Source: Formicarius rufipectus (taxonomy: Eukaryota; Chordata; Aves; Passeriformes; Formicariidae). Taken from it: a stretch of DNA of 64,000 nt. The DNA is taken from positions 208,660-272,659 of the forward strand of contig VXAU01003506.1 of the NCBI GenBank assembly GCA_013399695.1. The letters run 5' to 3'. Below are positions 47,201 to 59,275 of this stretch, piece by piece. Below the pieces are notes generated by a model that was not told where the DNA came from, did no database searches, and worked only from the letters and a program-made list of their open reading frames with translations. Each line of letters begins with the position of its first letter. The stretch's first letter is position 1. Position numbers and translations under genes: made by a program.

Positions 47201-50200
47201 CTGATCCGGCATCTTCCAGAAAGCCCTTGTTGTGATCTTCTCTCACTACAAGCCTGATCTAAAAATTCATTAATGGCCATGCTGCCCAGTTGCTTGTGGC
47301 TTTCATCCTAGGGTCACCCTCCACTGGTCTGTGCAGTAAGGAGGTACATTGGCTTTTGCTCAAGCATAAAGGGAAGGACACAAGCTAGGAGTAGCTGGCC
47401 AGGCTTGCTATCAATTTAGTTAGCACTAATTCATGGAAGATGCTTGCCTAGTTTTTCACTTGGTTTCTCTGAGGAACTTAAAGATTTGCCTATTAAAGAA
47501 CATCTTGCAGGTCCAGGGTTGCTATGGGAAACACAGATTATCATCTGAATGTCAAGAAACATTCTCAGTTCACTGACACCATTCCTTCAGTCTTAAAAGG
47601 CCCATGAAGGAAATTGGTCCTCAAAAGTACTCATTCTTCTACTAGTGGTAATATAGCACAGACAGGCAAGAACAGGCAACTGGTTCAAGCAGACAAAAGA
47701 ACAGTAAAGAGAATTAACCTTCACTTAACTTCTGCAAGATTTAAATTTGTTTAAAAATTTAGACAAATTTAAGGTGTCCCCCAGGTGTCTATTGAGCCTT
47801 TACATTCTACCTAATTTGATTTCCATCTGCGCTAGAGACACAGTGCCAACATTAGTGGCATAGGTGCCCTGTAATCTGGGACAGTGCTGCACTGATGACA
47901 TAAAAATTCAGACAGGACCTGTACATCAGTATCACACAGCTCACTCTTTGTATGACCACAACTCAATTGCCTCTTAAAAGTCTTCATACCATAGGTATCT
48001 ACTGACTGGGAAAGAAATGTGGGATGGACTTCCAACCACATTGTTTGAGATTACATTCAATGCACATACCCATACCATCTAATTTTAAGGTCCTAATTTA
48101 AATGCCAAAATTATTCAGATGGTCAAATTGCTGGAGGATGCCATAGAGAACTCAGTCGGTCAGTTTTATGTCAGCCTCTGACAGACATCCCTTTTGCCGT
48201 CTGCAGAAGGTGTGATTTACCTCTAGAAAGTATCTCATCTCAGTCTTTAAACTAATGCTGCTACTAGACACCTTGCACTTTGTTTCCTAAGTAGCTCAGT
48301 GAAATTGAAGAAGTTCAAAATATTGTCTGATCCTGTGCCTGAAGTCCGCAGGATCATATCTGCTGTCATGCCATCAATAGGGAGGGTACAGAAGTCTCTC
48401 CATCCCATTTCTCTGCCTTCTGATGATTCACTTGGTAGGGGAGAGTCCCTACTGTGAAACTACACAAACCAAACAAGCCAGGCATTAGGACACATAGCAG
48501 ACTGGTAATAGTGTGGATAAGGGTACTTCAAGCCTTTATTTGGATGTTCAGCTACAGGACCAGGACCAACGCCTCTGAAATAAAGGAGCTATTTACTGTA
48601 TCTACTGGCTGCATTCAGGTGCTGAGAAACTCCCAATGGGATTTTATATTACTGTACAATGGAAGAGCACCCTTGTAAAGGTTTGTCATCTGGTACTTTC
48701 TGGAAGGGATGAACGAGTGATCCTGACTTCCCCAAATGCTTAGTAGAACCAATACCATTTTAAATGGCTACATGATAGACACGGCGATTAGATACCTGAG
48801 GAACCACTGCCACATTACTTAACATGTTTGAGCTACAAGGTTCCAAACTGAATTTGTACCAGCTCTGTGAGAAGAGACATGTGGGGCTAAAAGAGAGAAC
48901 CAGTGGAAAAAAAATCACATGCATTTGAGTAAGTAATTGAAGAGAGGAGATTTCTGTGAGCAGAAAAATACTTGATTCCCTGAATAAATTATTAATTGGA
49001 AATTATTCACTTAGCTTCAATAAATAGAGCCTCAATTTGCTTTTTCAGAGGAAAAAAAAATCCACAATATTCCACAAAAGCCAGAAAGGAAATATTAGAG
49101 ATTTTATTTGCACTCAAACAGAAAGGATTATTCACAGGGTGCTGAAAGCAATCTTTCCAACTAAGTGATGCATCATACTGTCAAGAAGCCAAATTTTCAG
49201 AAGGGCTCATCACCCAGGAACTCTTGCTGAGAGCAGTAGCCTATTGAAAATCTAGCCACTTCATGGACATGCCTAAATAAGAGCTGGTGGGTTTGGAAAT
49301 GTGCCCTTGGCTGCCCCTGCTCACATGTTACATACCCTATCTTACACAGGCCAGCCCACACAGACACATGCTCTCTCCTGAATGTTATCTTCAGAGTGAC
49401 AAAGACAGCCTGCAGCATCTCCAGATACAGCGAGAGAGAGTGTAATGCAAACTTTCAGCATCCTTCCCACTCATCCAGGTCTTTCCAGCTCCCCAAAGGG
49501 GGCAATGCAGCCCTCTCTCTACAGACTGAATGTTGGCAAGAAGAAAGTAGCAAGACCAGTAGAACAGACTCTTTAGTTCTAATAAAGCTGTCAGGTTTGA
49601 CATACAGTATCTACTGCTTTTCTATTCTCCTCCATCTCAAGCAGGATGGAGGGATTATGCAGATGAGCCATTATATTGTTGCAGGCTCAGAAACATTGTC
49701 CTGTATGCTTGGCATAGCCTGAATTCGTTTCTATATCCCTGAATGCCCACAGCTATGAACTGTCTTGGTGGGATAAACACCTTAACAAAGCTGTTTAGCA
49801 GATTTAGTAAATGGTTCTGGCAGGCAAAAACCCTTCTAGTGAATGGGAGAATGTGCTCTCAACCCCCTCACTCTCAAAGCTTTGAAGTTTTATTTATGAT
49901 GTATGTAAAAAATAAGGCACTTATTCAGGGTTCATGGGCTCTTAAAGCTACGTTGCTTCTTTCATGCAGGCACAGAAATGTCATTCCAGCTGTAAAACCA
50001 CATTTACTTCCCAGCCACAGAATAAGCCACCACAGTTTTTCACTGCTAGTTCACCTATGCATACGTTCATACTTTAGAAGGGATAAAGAAAAAGAAGGGA
50101 AGCTTTTGATGCAGCAGCCCCATTCAGGCAAAGAGAAGCCAGGTGAGGTCCCTCATTTCCCTCTCCACAAGCTGCATGTTCTAGAAAGGAGGTAACACAA

Positions 50201-51474
50201 ACCCTCAGCCTCTTAAAGAGATGTAGAGTCGAGACACCAAAGAGTTTATACAGATCCTGCAGGATCGAGTCTTTATAACAGCACAACTGTGGGAGCAAGT
50301 CCTATCAATGTTTCACTTCTGTTTCCACTTCTGCAAAAGTTCAGACCCAAGAAGGCATTTTTCATGACCAGTCCTGGTCACTCAGCCACCCACAGCCACT
50401 GCAGCTTTCTCACCCAGTCCTAATATCTAATTTCCACCAAAACACATGGTCAGGACAAACACTGTATGTCCAGTATGGCCTTACCCAAGGCTCCTCTGCA
50501 GACACACACAATCAACAATAACATAGAAGACCATAATTACAATTTTAACATTATCCCTTTCCTGATTATGCTCTCTCAAAGTAATATAATGAAGAAAAAA
50601 AAGTAATGAAAAATAACAAATCCTTCACTTGAAGCCTCTCATGGAACAACTGTTTTAAAAAAGATTGCAGATTTTAACCCACTACAGTACTATGAAGAAA
50701 CTGAAGCCATGAGAATACACACTCAGTTGGTCTCTTTTAAGAAGGTTACATTCTAGTGCAACCTGAAGTACTAATGAAGCAAAAGCTTGGGCCAGATGAA
50801 GCCTGGGTAAAGTAGAGGTGCTTAATCAAGTTATCTCAATTCTTCTCCTGCACTGGCAGCGCCACAGTTGATTACAGTGAATCATGACAGCACAGACTGC
50901 TAAAAAGCAGGCATTGTAATTTGATTGTTGATCTGGTATCTATTCTACATCTATTGTGTCTCTCAAAGAGAGAAAAATAAGAGGTAATAGCAAATCAAAA
51001 CAATGAAAGCTTTAAATACCAGGCTAGCACATTACCTTGTCTTCTGTGTTTTGTTAGTATTTTAAAAAAGAATTGACAGATTTGACAAGATGTGTATGTG
51101 AAGAATTCAAAAAAATGCCAAAGCTACAGGATCTAATCAAGACAGATTCTGCAGAAGAGAGGGCTGTGTGCAGGTGGGCTGCATACTAAAACTCAGAAGG
51201 GCAGGAAGTTTTATCCCCAATTTTAGGGAAACAGAGATCGATGTGAACCTCTCCAAACAAACAAACAAAATAAAATCACCTCTTCCCATCTTACTTTTCG
51301 TTGTCTGGCAACCCACCCACTATTTTTCCTCCCCCACACCTTGATTAGCTCCATTAACCTCACATATAGGCAGGTTGAAGTTCTGGCTGATAGTAGGTCT
51401 TTGTCATGCGAAGCATGACAGCTGCTGCAATGCATGTGAAAAATGGCAGGCTTCTTCACAGCACATTGCCTCAA
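44256..51474. other. Long unique non-coding stretch
   Basis: Seven kilobases without a recognisable gene or repeat. Frames reach 108 codons (+ 49396-49722) and 150 codons (+ 49743-50195), both without domain features and with minus-strand shadows. A short AAAC tract lies at 51253-51275. AT-rich blocks are frequent (for example 46530-46620). Confidence 0.5.
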
Positions 51475-51590
51475 GAGGCTAGGTCCAATTAGAATATCAT
51501 CTGAGATCAGTTTTAATTTAGCTTTTATTTATGACTGCTTGGCTTAATAAATTAATTTAGTTTACTGTGCAAACAAACCCACAAATCTGG
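51475..51590. promoter_or_regulatory. AT-rich block with 12-bp palindrome
   Basis: TAAATTAATTTA at 51548-51559 is a perfect palindrome inside GGCTTAATAA...GTTTAC. Nearby are CCAATTAG and TTTAATTTAG. It resembles the block at 30.5 kb, which has the same core. Function inferred. Confidence 0.22.
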
Positions 51591-53915
51591 GAAGGTGAAC
51601 AGATTCATAACATGAATTCTGGAGAGGCCTTCAACCACATACTGCACAAGAAACTAATGATTTGGACTGTGACAATCTCAAATAATACCTCTCAGATTTT
51701 TCTGAAATCTAGGCATATTCTTTACACATTTCTTTGCTGAGTGAGAGAAAGGTGACAAAAAACCAGTAAACAGAATTAGTAAGTACAGACAGTAAATAGA
51801 GAGTAAATAGTAAAAAGAACTAATATTAAATAGTGATAAATCCAGTTGTCTTATATTTTAGCAGTAACAGCAATATCCTGATTCAAGAAAGCACTTGGGC
51901 ACAATTAAGTGCTCTTTCTCCATATTTCTGTATTGCATTAGCTGGTTTCCATACAGATGCTTTGTCACAAAAACATTTCCCATCTAGCGAAGAGGAAGTA
52001 GTCACAGGCAATTTACCCACTCATTCAGCACCTCTTCTCTTCCCTGTGATCTTTTTATTACAACAGCTACTAAGCACACACCCAGATTCACCTCTTCCTC
52101 CTCAGTCTCTTCCCAGGCCATACTTTTTCAAGTAGTCCCTACTCTGCACCAGTCTTGCTAGTCAGAAATCCCTCTCATAGCTTTCCCTCCAGGCTCTGTA
52201 CCTGATGGCTGTTTTCTAGAGCCCTATGTCTGCTCTCCAGCTGAAAAAAATTACAGTAGCCTCCTAGGATGTCTGATGAGCAGAAAGGCACAGGAACTGG
52301 AGAGGAACTTCATGACACATTCAGAGATTTTAGATGAAACCACTAGGAGAAGAAAACTGAGCAACATCAGTGTCATATGCATTGGATCTGACACTCTTCA
52401 GTAACCACATCTGAGCATGACTCTTATACTGTGTTCCAGAAGGAGTCCGGACAAAAAACTAGGTCCCCATGGCATGCAGTGCAGAGACAAGGAAAAAGTG
52501 GGGGGGAAGTTGGAAAGTTAAGAAAACCAGCAAAATTTCTTGAGGCATTTCTGCACCTGGAGCATAGCAATTAAAACTGAAGTCAGTGGTAGGTGTTAAA
52601 AAGTGGGTTTTGCTATATGTGTGGGAGCTATTTCTCTGATCTCCATGCAAGTGCTGCATCCCTCCTTTTCATTTCAGTGAAATCCCTTGGAACATTTCTC
52701 TGAGCATTACCTGCTGAATGTCAACAGATCCTTCAGGTTCACATCATCCATGAAAGAGTCCAAGCACTAGAAGCCAAAGAAAGCTTCACCTCTTTTGTCT
52801 ATAAGCAATGATGTTTAAACAGTTTTCAAGGACTTTCAAAGATTTGCATTCCTTTTCGAAAAACAAGACAATTCCATCTGACATATGGAAGGTTCAGAAG
52901 AGCAGTGAGCTTTCTGAAATCAAAAGGAAAAACTACAGGAAGTGATTTGGAGAAAAAAACATTTCCAAACCTCTGTAGACAGGAATCTATAGTAGCAAGT
53001 GAGAACTTTCCACTCTCTTTTTATTCCAGTGACTTTTAAATGTTTCTATTTATTGTAAATATCTCCATTTCAGTCCCTTTAGCACTCCTTAGCAGGGACA
53101 TGTCTATTATAAATTAATTACAATAGGATTATACATTACAAATGCCATCCATGGGTGATTAAATTCTGATCAAATACAGTACAGCAAAACTGAAAAGTTC
53201 AGTGGACTTTCTCAGGCTTGATACTACCATAATAGAAGCCTGGAGTGAGAACAATCTCTTACTGTAACTCCCACATTCAACTGTAGTATTTTTTGACTAC
53301 AGTGTTCACTTTACATGTAGAAATCTAGATCTCTAATCCTCGCTTTACTGTTTCACATCTGACATTCTATTTTATGATAGTGCAAAACAGGTTTACTGCA
53401 GCAGCAAATCAAAGTAGTTATTTTACTCCAGCTTAAATGAACCAAACAAGCTCCCACTAATGAAATATTAGATGTTCTGCATTTCAGTGTGTCTAAGTTG
53501 TAACCTCCAAATTTGACATTACAGCAGATGAAGAGAGACAATTAGCGTATCTCGCTCTGTAAATATTCCAAAGTCATCATCCTTTTCAACCAACATAAGA
53601 AATTAGGATTGCAGATGCAACTCAGAAATGTTATTTTCAACAGCAAATTTGTATATTTTATTTGTATTATCTGCATCGTTTCTGTTAGTATATTTTAACT
53701 GATTGTAGCAATATTTGCTTAAACACTAGCACTGACATCTGTGCAAGATACACACATTATCTATTTTCTGAAACAATTTCAAGATCTGCCCTTAGATACA
53801 AGCAGTTCCAAGGAGATCTGGCTGGAATATTCTTTTGCTTAGGCAAATTATTTCCCAGGAACTCTTTTCAAAATGCACATCATATCCAAGATGCCTTCAT
53901 TTTTTTTTTTTTTCC
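51591..53915. other. Unique non-coding DNA
   Basis: An AGTAAATAG word is repeated at about 51790-51812. Frames are 100 codons or less. No gene or mobile element recognised. Confidence 0.5.
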
Positions 53916-53921
53916 NNNNNN
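53901..53921. other. T-run followed by a 6-N assembly gap
   Basis: Thirteen T, CC, then six undetermined bases (53916-53921). The homopolymer is the likely reason. Confidence 0.95.
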
Positions 53922-54589
53922 AAGACCCTCTCAGATCTGGGGTAATTTTTCTCTTCTTTTTAGAAAGACCTGTAAGTTGAAGGCACAGCTATTGGTGTTA
54001 TGTAGTAGCATGAAAATATTCAGAAGATCTTGGTTTTCAAAACAAGCGCAAATTCTCAAACTTTTTTTTTAAACTCTGAAAACTGATGTGAAACCAGATC
54101 AAAAGGATCTTTTCCAAATCTTGAATAAGCCTTTTTTTCTCTTGTACATCCACAATGATATAAGTGACAGAGAAGAGAAATATACAACAGCACCCAATAT
54201 TCTTCTCCCCAAAGACAAACATGAGAACTTAACTCTGAATTTCTCTACTATAAAGCTGAAATATTACTTCTATTGCCCCTCGGAACATTTCAGGCAAATC
54301 CATGTTCTTAAGAATGTTTTTAAAAATATCATTGATTTATAAAGGAGTTATTCAGTATTGGGTGCTAAATACACAAGAACACCTGGCTATGTTTTCCAGG
54401 TATATCTCTGAATCCAATAAATTAATTTAATACTTAATGTCTGTGAACCATGTCCCTTTAGGGTGAGTCACAGAAACTTCTGGCCTTCACAGATAAAGCA
54501 GACAGACAAAAAATGGATGTCAGCTGATGTCTGCTCTGTCCCTCTGTGTACTCTTTTACTGGCAGAGACACTAAAACATGCAGTACTTG
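53922..54589. other. Unique non-coding DNA
   Basis: Overlapping frames of 61 and 84 codons on opposite strands (54037-54342). Nothing recognised. Confidence 0.5.
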
Positions 54590-54715
54590 AAATCCACCTC
54601 TTTGTTTCCTATATTAAACTATAATGAGTGTGAGGCAAATCCATAAATCTGACAAATTAATCAGTCCGGCATTTGCAGAATATAAAGCAAATCTGACAAA
54701 CAAAACTAGCAGAGT
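54590..54715. promoter_or_regulatory. Weak candidate regulatory block
   Basis: AAATCTGACAAATTAATCAG is echoed 42 bases later by AAATCTGACAAACAAAAC, so AAATCTGACAAA occurs twice. A TAATCA site and a CpG at CCGGCA lie in between. The direct repeat is seen; function is unknown. Confidence 0.2.
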
Positions 54716-56314
54716 GAAAGCACATACCCACTGAGAGCATGTGGCAAAGCTCCCACTCGTGAGAGCAGAGACAGAGCACACCCAAGGCTACCTGCAAAAT
54801 TGATGCAAAGCAGAAAGCAACTTCTTAGGACTGGATTTTTCATGAAATCTAAGATGTCAGGCAGCCTGATCCCACTGTAATTCAGCTTATCAGTAGGTTC
54901 AAGCTGCTCACGAACAGCTGGGACCCAATATTTCCATTACAGCTTTATGGTTTTTTCCAGCAGAGCTCTAAACTTTCTGACAGTGGCTGGAACTCACATT
55001 GCATTGTATAACAGCAGTGATACTAACAAATATTTGCTAATACTCACCAATATTTGCTCCTACTGCTTTGTTATTCTCCTTACTCTAAACATCCATTTTT
55101 GATTACTGTTCCTGCACTTCTCTGATCCCATTGGGTTGATGGCTGAAATTAACAATCTGCCCGTCCCCACTGGGCTTCACACAGATCTTGCAGAAAGGGC
55201 AAAGGCAAAGTTGCTCTGGTTTGTTGGAAAAAATTGCAGGCATTTTTATTAGGTTTAAAGAGACCTGTCATTGGAAAATGCCAGCTACAAAGCGACACCT
55301 CTGATTTCCACGTTTTCCCCTTCTGATGAATTGACAGTGGTTTGGGTTTATTCCATTTGCTTGTCACTCAAGGCACCACATAACACTTCTTCTTGACAAT
55401 CAGTGTCCTTTTTCCCACTCGGCAAACACTGGTTTACTTGCCGCTGCATCTCCTGTACAAGAAGCTGGCATGCAACTGCTTGGTTTTGATTATTCCCTTA
55501 TTTTTGTTAGCATAGTCTAAGAAGCTCATCTTTGGGAGCCTGGTTAAAGTCCTTCCAACAGCCTTGCTCTCCTGACACCTCACTCATCCAGTAGCACCAA
55601 AAAAGATGTCTGGTACACTGGCAAATTTTAAATACCTATTCAGTAGAAGGTGGGTTTAGCTGGGCACAGGCAAGTGTTCTAGTGGTCATCAAGGCAACAA
55701 CATTATTGGTCAGAGAAAGGAACTTGGGAATTCAGAAGTCCTTTTTTGGCTATGTCAGTACAGCACACTACTGCTACATATATGTTCCCCGGAGATACAC
55801 TTGCCCACAGCTCCGATAGCATGCTGGCTGGGCTATAGTTTCTATTAGGAGTGAGTTTGATATAGGAAAGTAACTGCATCTTTTCCAATACAACCAGGGA
55901 TTGAACCTCAGTTCTTCAGTTCCAAAAGCTGCCTTTGCTGTTGAAAATAACAAAGAACAGAAATAGACTGTACTCTCACATCTTCAAATCCCAAAGGATT
56001 ATGTCAGAAACAGCAGGTGATCTCCAGTCCTGCTCTATTCTCTGCACAGATAGAAAAGGACTTGAAAGAAAAAAAACTGAAATTTCCTCCCTATATATAT
56101 ATTTTTTTTACTCTCCACTGCCTTTCAGTCTTAAAAAAATGTGTAAAAAGTAAGACAGATAAGGGGATATGACATCCTTCAAGTCAAAAAAACATACAAA
56201 AATAGGGAGAGGAGAGGGTGTACAAAGAGAAACAAACAGAAAACCAATAAAACAACAAAATTGGCAAAAAAGAAATTATTTTTGCTTTTTGTTTATTTTC
56301 TTTTTTGGGATATC
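54716..56314. other. Unique non-coding DNA
   Basis: An imperfect direct repeat of AATATTTGCT lies at about 55029-55060, and a TATATATATAT run with T8 at about 56091-56110. No gene recognised. Confidence 0.5.
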
Positions 56315-56379
56315 AAAAAACAAACAAACAAACAAACAAACAAACCCCAAACCAAACCAAAAAAAAAAAAAAAAAGAAA
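56315..56379 (+). repeat. (AAAC)n microsatellite with A-run
   Basis: Seven near-perfect CAAA/AAAC units, an AACC part and a 15-plus A-run. Confidence 0.9.
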
Positions 56380-56452
56380 CCAGAACATCTTGCCCAGAGC
56401 CGTCAGGAATCTGTCCTTATGCTGAAAATGGCCTCAAACGACTTGATCTAAA

Positions 56453-56530
56453 TGTGCTGTTGGTCCTGCTCAAGGCATGTGGCTGGACTAAATAACCTCC
56501 TGAGTATATCTGGTACATCTGAAATATTGC
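56453..56530 (+). mobile_element. CR1 LINE 3' tail fragment
   Basis: GGTCCTGCTCAAGGCATGTG then GCTGGACTAAATAACCTCCT and GAG is the CR1 3' UTR end (GGTTGGACTAGATGACCTCC). The octamer tail beyond it is eroded (TGAAATATTGCC). + orientation. The (AAAC)n tract lies just upstream. Confidence 0.7.
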
Positions 56531-59130
56531 CACTGCTATTGCACATTCTGTCATTTATTTATGCAAGATACTTAAAACAATTACTACTTCCGTTCAAAAT
56601 TTTTAAGCAGGAGTATCACCAATGTAAAGCGGGATCTCAAAGTCAATCTTCAGCCTCTCCTGGTCTGACCTCTACTTCATTCAGAGCAGATGAGAAACCA
56701 CCATAGGGAGATGCATTATAGATATACTTGTACCACCTTAGCCACAGCATCCTGTATGGGATGGACAACTCTCTTAATTTCTCCAAGTGTAAATAACTCT
56801 TCAAACTAATGGGCTAGGGAAATGATAGCAGGAGAAAGTTATTACCTTGAAGATATCTAAGCTAGAGAAGCCTCTAATTTATCTCTGGAGAAAGTGCCAG
56901 CACAAATGATTTCAGAGTTCGTATTTGCACTAGGGAGATAAAAATACAGAAATATCCTGCAAGGAAGTCAATACAACACTGCAGACAAAAACTAAACATT
57001 GGCTGCAGTCTCCATCATCTCTGCCTTGTAGTCAGTCAATGAGCAGGATGACCATACACTGCAGATAGGGCATGACAATGAAGGAGCTGACAAGTCTCCC
57101 AGAAAACACACAAACTTCATTTGTTAGACTATCACATTTTCCATGACTATCAAACTCAGTACTAGAGAGGGTGTTCTGCACCAAACACGTCCATATGGGG
57201 CATCCTTGGACTTGGAGAAATATCATTCTTTCTTCTGGTTATATTACCAAATCTGTGTCCAACCCACTTCAGAAAAGAGTAAAATTCCTTTCTACCTCTT
57301 CCTGAACTCCTTACTTTAAAAGACATCCACATCCATCAGCTTCCTATCTACAATCTAGTTCCCCTTTTCTTATATTGCAGAGGGAAGAGCTCTGAGAATT
57401 AACTCTCTGGTCTTCACTGGGTCTCAGGTCTACTCTCAGGCCAGTTGACAAAGCAAGCATTAATTCAGTGAATTGCTCTTTGCCATGCATGACTCATTCT
57501 GTTCATGATTATCTTACCTTTACCTCCATTTGTTCCCTCCAGTGTTAACTTCTTTCCCAGGATAAAATTGTTTGAATATTTTCAGTCCAGGCTTCTGAAA
57601 AGCTTTCAGAACCCATGACTTCAAGCAGTATTTTTTAAAACTGTAATTCACCTTTAACTGCATGTATGAAAAGCTAGAAGTTTTTAGCCATGCCCAGTAC
57701 AGCAAATAGAGGCAGGAATACATTTCAGCATCAGTGTCTAACCAGGAACTGCCAGAGTAGACCTCTGAAAAAAAACCTTCTCTGACACTATTCAGGTTTA
57801 AACGGCAATACAGACACAAGTGTCTCATGCTCCTCTGAAACTGAGTGTTCCATTTCAGGTCCTTTATTACCAGTTTCAAGAATAATCTTCTGCTTTAAGA
57901 GGAAGGGGAAAGAGGGCAGACAGAAATCAACATTTCTATTGAATGGGAAATTCTAGTAATTCAATCTTTTTTTTTCTTCTGTATAGGAAAAAATAGAAGT
58001 ACTTACAAGAAAGTACTAACTTTTTTTTTTTTTTTTTAAGAATGAAAGAGTTCAGGAAAAAAAAGCTGTTTCATTTTTATTAAACAGTTTCTCAATTGAA
58101 ATTATTTTACTTTCTTGCCTGAAGAAGTTGCACTCCATTTTGCTGAGCCAAACAGACACTAATCATGTTAATCCTGTTCCCTGTTCTACCAGGCTTGCCT
58201 GAGAGACAGCAGACTCACTGCTCCCTCTTTCATCGGGAGCACATGGAAATGCCACATGTCGTTTCATATCCCACAGCACTGGGATGATGCATCATCCCCT
58301 CACGTGCCATACAGCTCCTGATATAGAAACTTTCAAATGACTTGGGAAATAGGCCACACACTAAACAGCTCTGCAGTTGACTAGCCTTCTTAATCAGTAC
58401 AAATCTCCTTGTATTTAAAAAAAATAAATCTTGTAATTTCCATTTGACTCAGTTTCTCATCCTATTTAGGTCTTTCATGAAAATATCACAACATACACTG
58501 CTGCAAAATTATTTGCATCATGGCTTTGTTGCAAAGGCAGGTACAGAAGCACACTTAACATCTATGTCTCCAAATCACAGTCAGACCTGATACCTTACTG
58601 TTGAGCCTCAGCAGAACTGATCTTTAGCTAACATGTCCCTTCTGAATCCACATTTCCAAGCTCATATTTCTTGCCAAACAGTAACAACATCAAGTCACTC
58701 AGGTCCTTGCTAAGCACTACATCACACAGCTCCCAGCACCCTGAAATTGATTTATTCTCCTTCTCGTGGACCTAAGCCTCTGCACTTCACCATTTGCTTA
58801 CGGAAACATCTCACACTGCAAAGCAAAGCTTCAGTTTCTGCAGAAAATTACCTCCTGAGTAAGCAGGGGGAAAAATAAATAAAAAGGGCTTAATATATCT
58901 CTTTATACATTTTCTGTTTTCTGTCACCAAATATTTTAGGCAAAACATGAAAGTGTGTTGTGTTTTCAGCAGTTTATCAAAAACTGTTTATTTTTGTTAC
59001 CAGAATACTCAGGAGTCATGGCATTGCCTTGCTTTTGTTGAGAAATTAACTTTGCCCTGAAGGAAATCATGTCATTGTTCTCTACATTTATTCTGCTATG
59101 CCAGAGAGCAGCTCCCAGCATTACCTATAG
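56531..59130. other. Unique non-coding DNA
   Basis: T-runs at 57967-57976 and 58021-58037. A 119-codon minus frame (57520-57879) has no recognisable family. Nothing else. Confidence 0.5.
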
Positions 59131-59275
59131 AGTAGCTGTTCCCCTACTGAGACAGGCACAGAGGAAGGTGTTGCTATTCCTTTTCCCACCACTGGGACTG
59201 CAGAGCCAATTATAGTCTCCCAATCTGGAGAGACTCTTGAGCTCCTGAAAGCAGATATAGAGAATAAGGAGAAAG
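59131..59275 (+). CDS. Possible coding exon, unrecognised (48 codons)
   Basis: Upstream is ATTACCTATAG, an acceptor-like AG whose TAG closes the frame. There follow 145 open bases and a very good donor (GAGAAAG/GTAAGTAA), after which the frame stops at once. The peptide after a short Ser/Thr start reads GTEEGVAIPFPTTGTAEP, then IIVSQSGETLELLKADIENK and EK. The start is Thr/Gly/Pro-rich and disordered, the end is a charged helix. About 40% of codons begin with G, a coding-like bias, and there is no Trp or His. A second acceptor (CCCCTACTGAGACAG, exon start 59156) gives a 120-base symmetric phase 1-1 exon. Protein not recognised. It may be one exon of a large-intron gene on the + strand, or chance. 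Confidence 0.27.

Noticed and set aside
49743..50195. 150-codon + frame
   Set aside because: No domain, Cys/His/Ser-rich random-looking composition, opposite-strand shadows.
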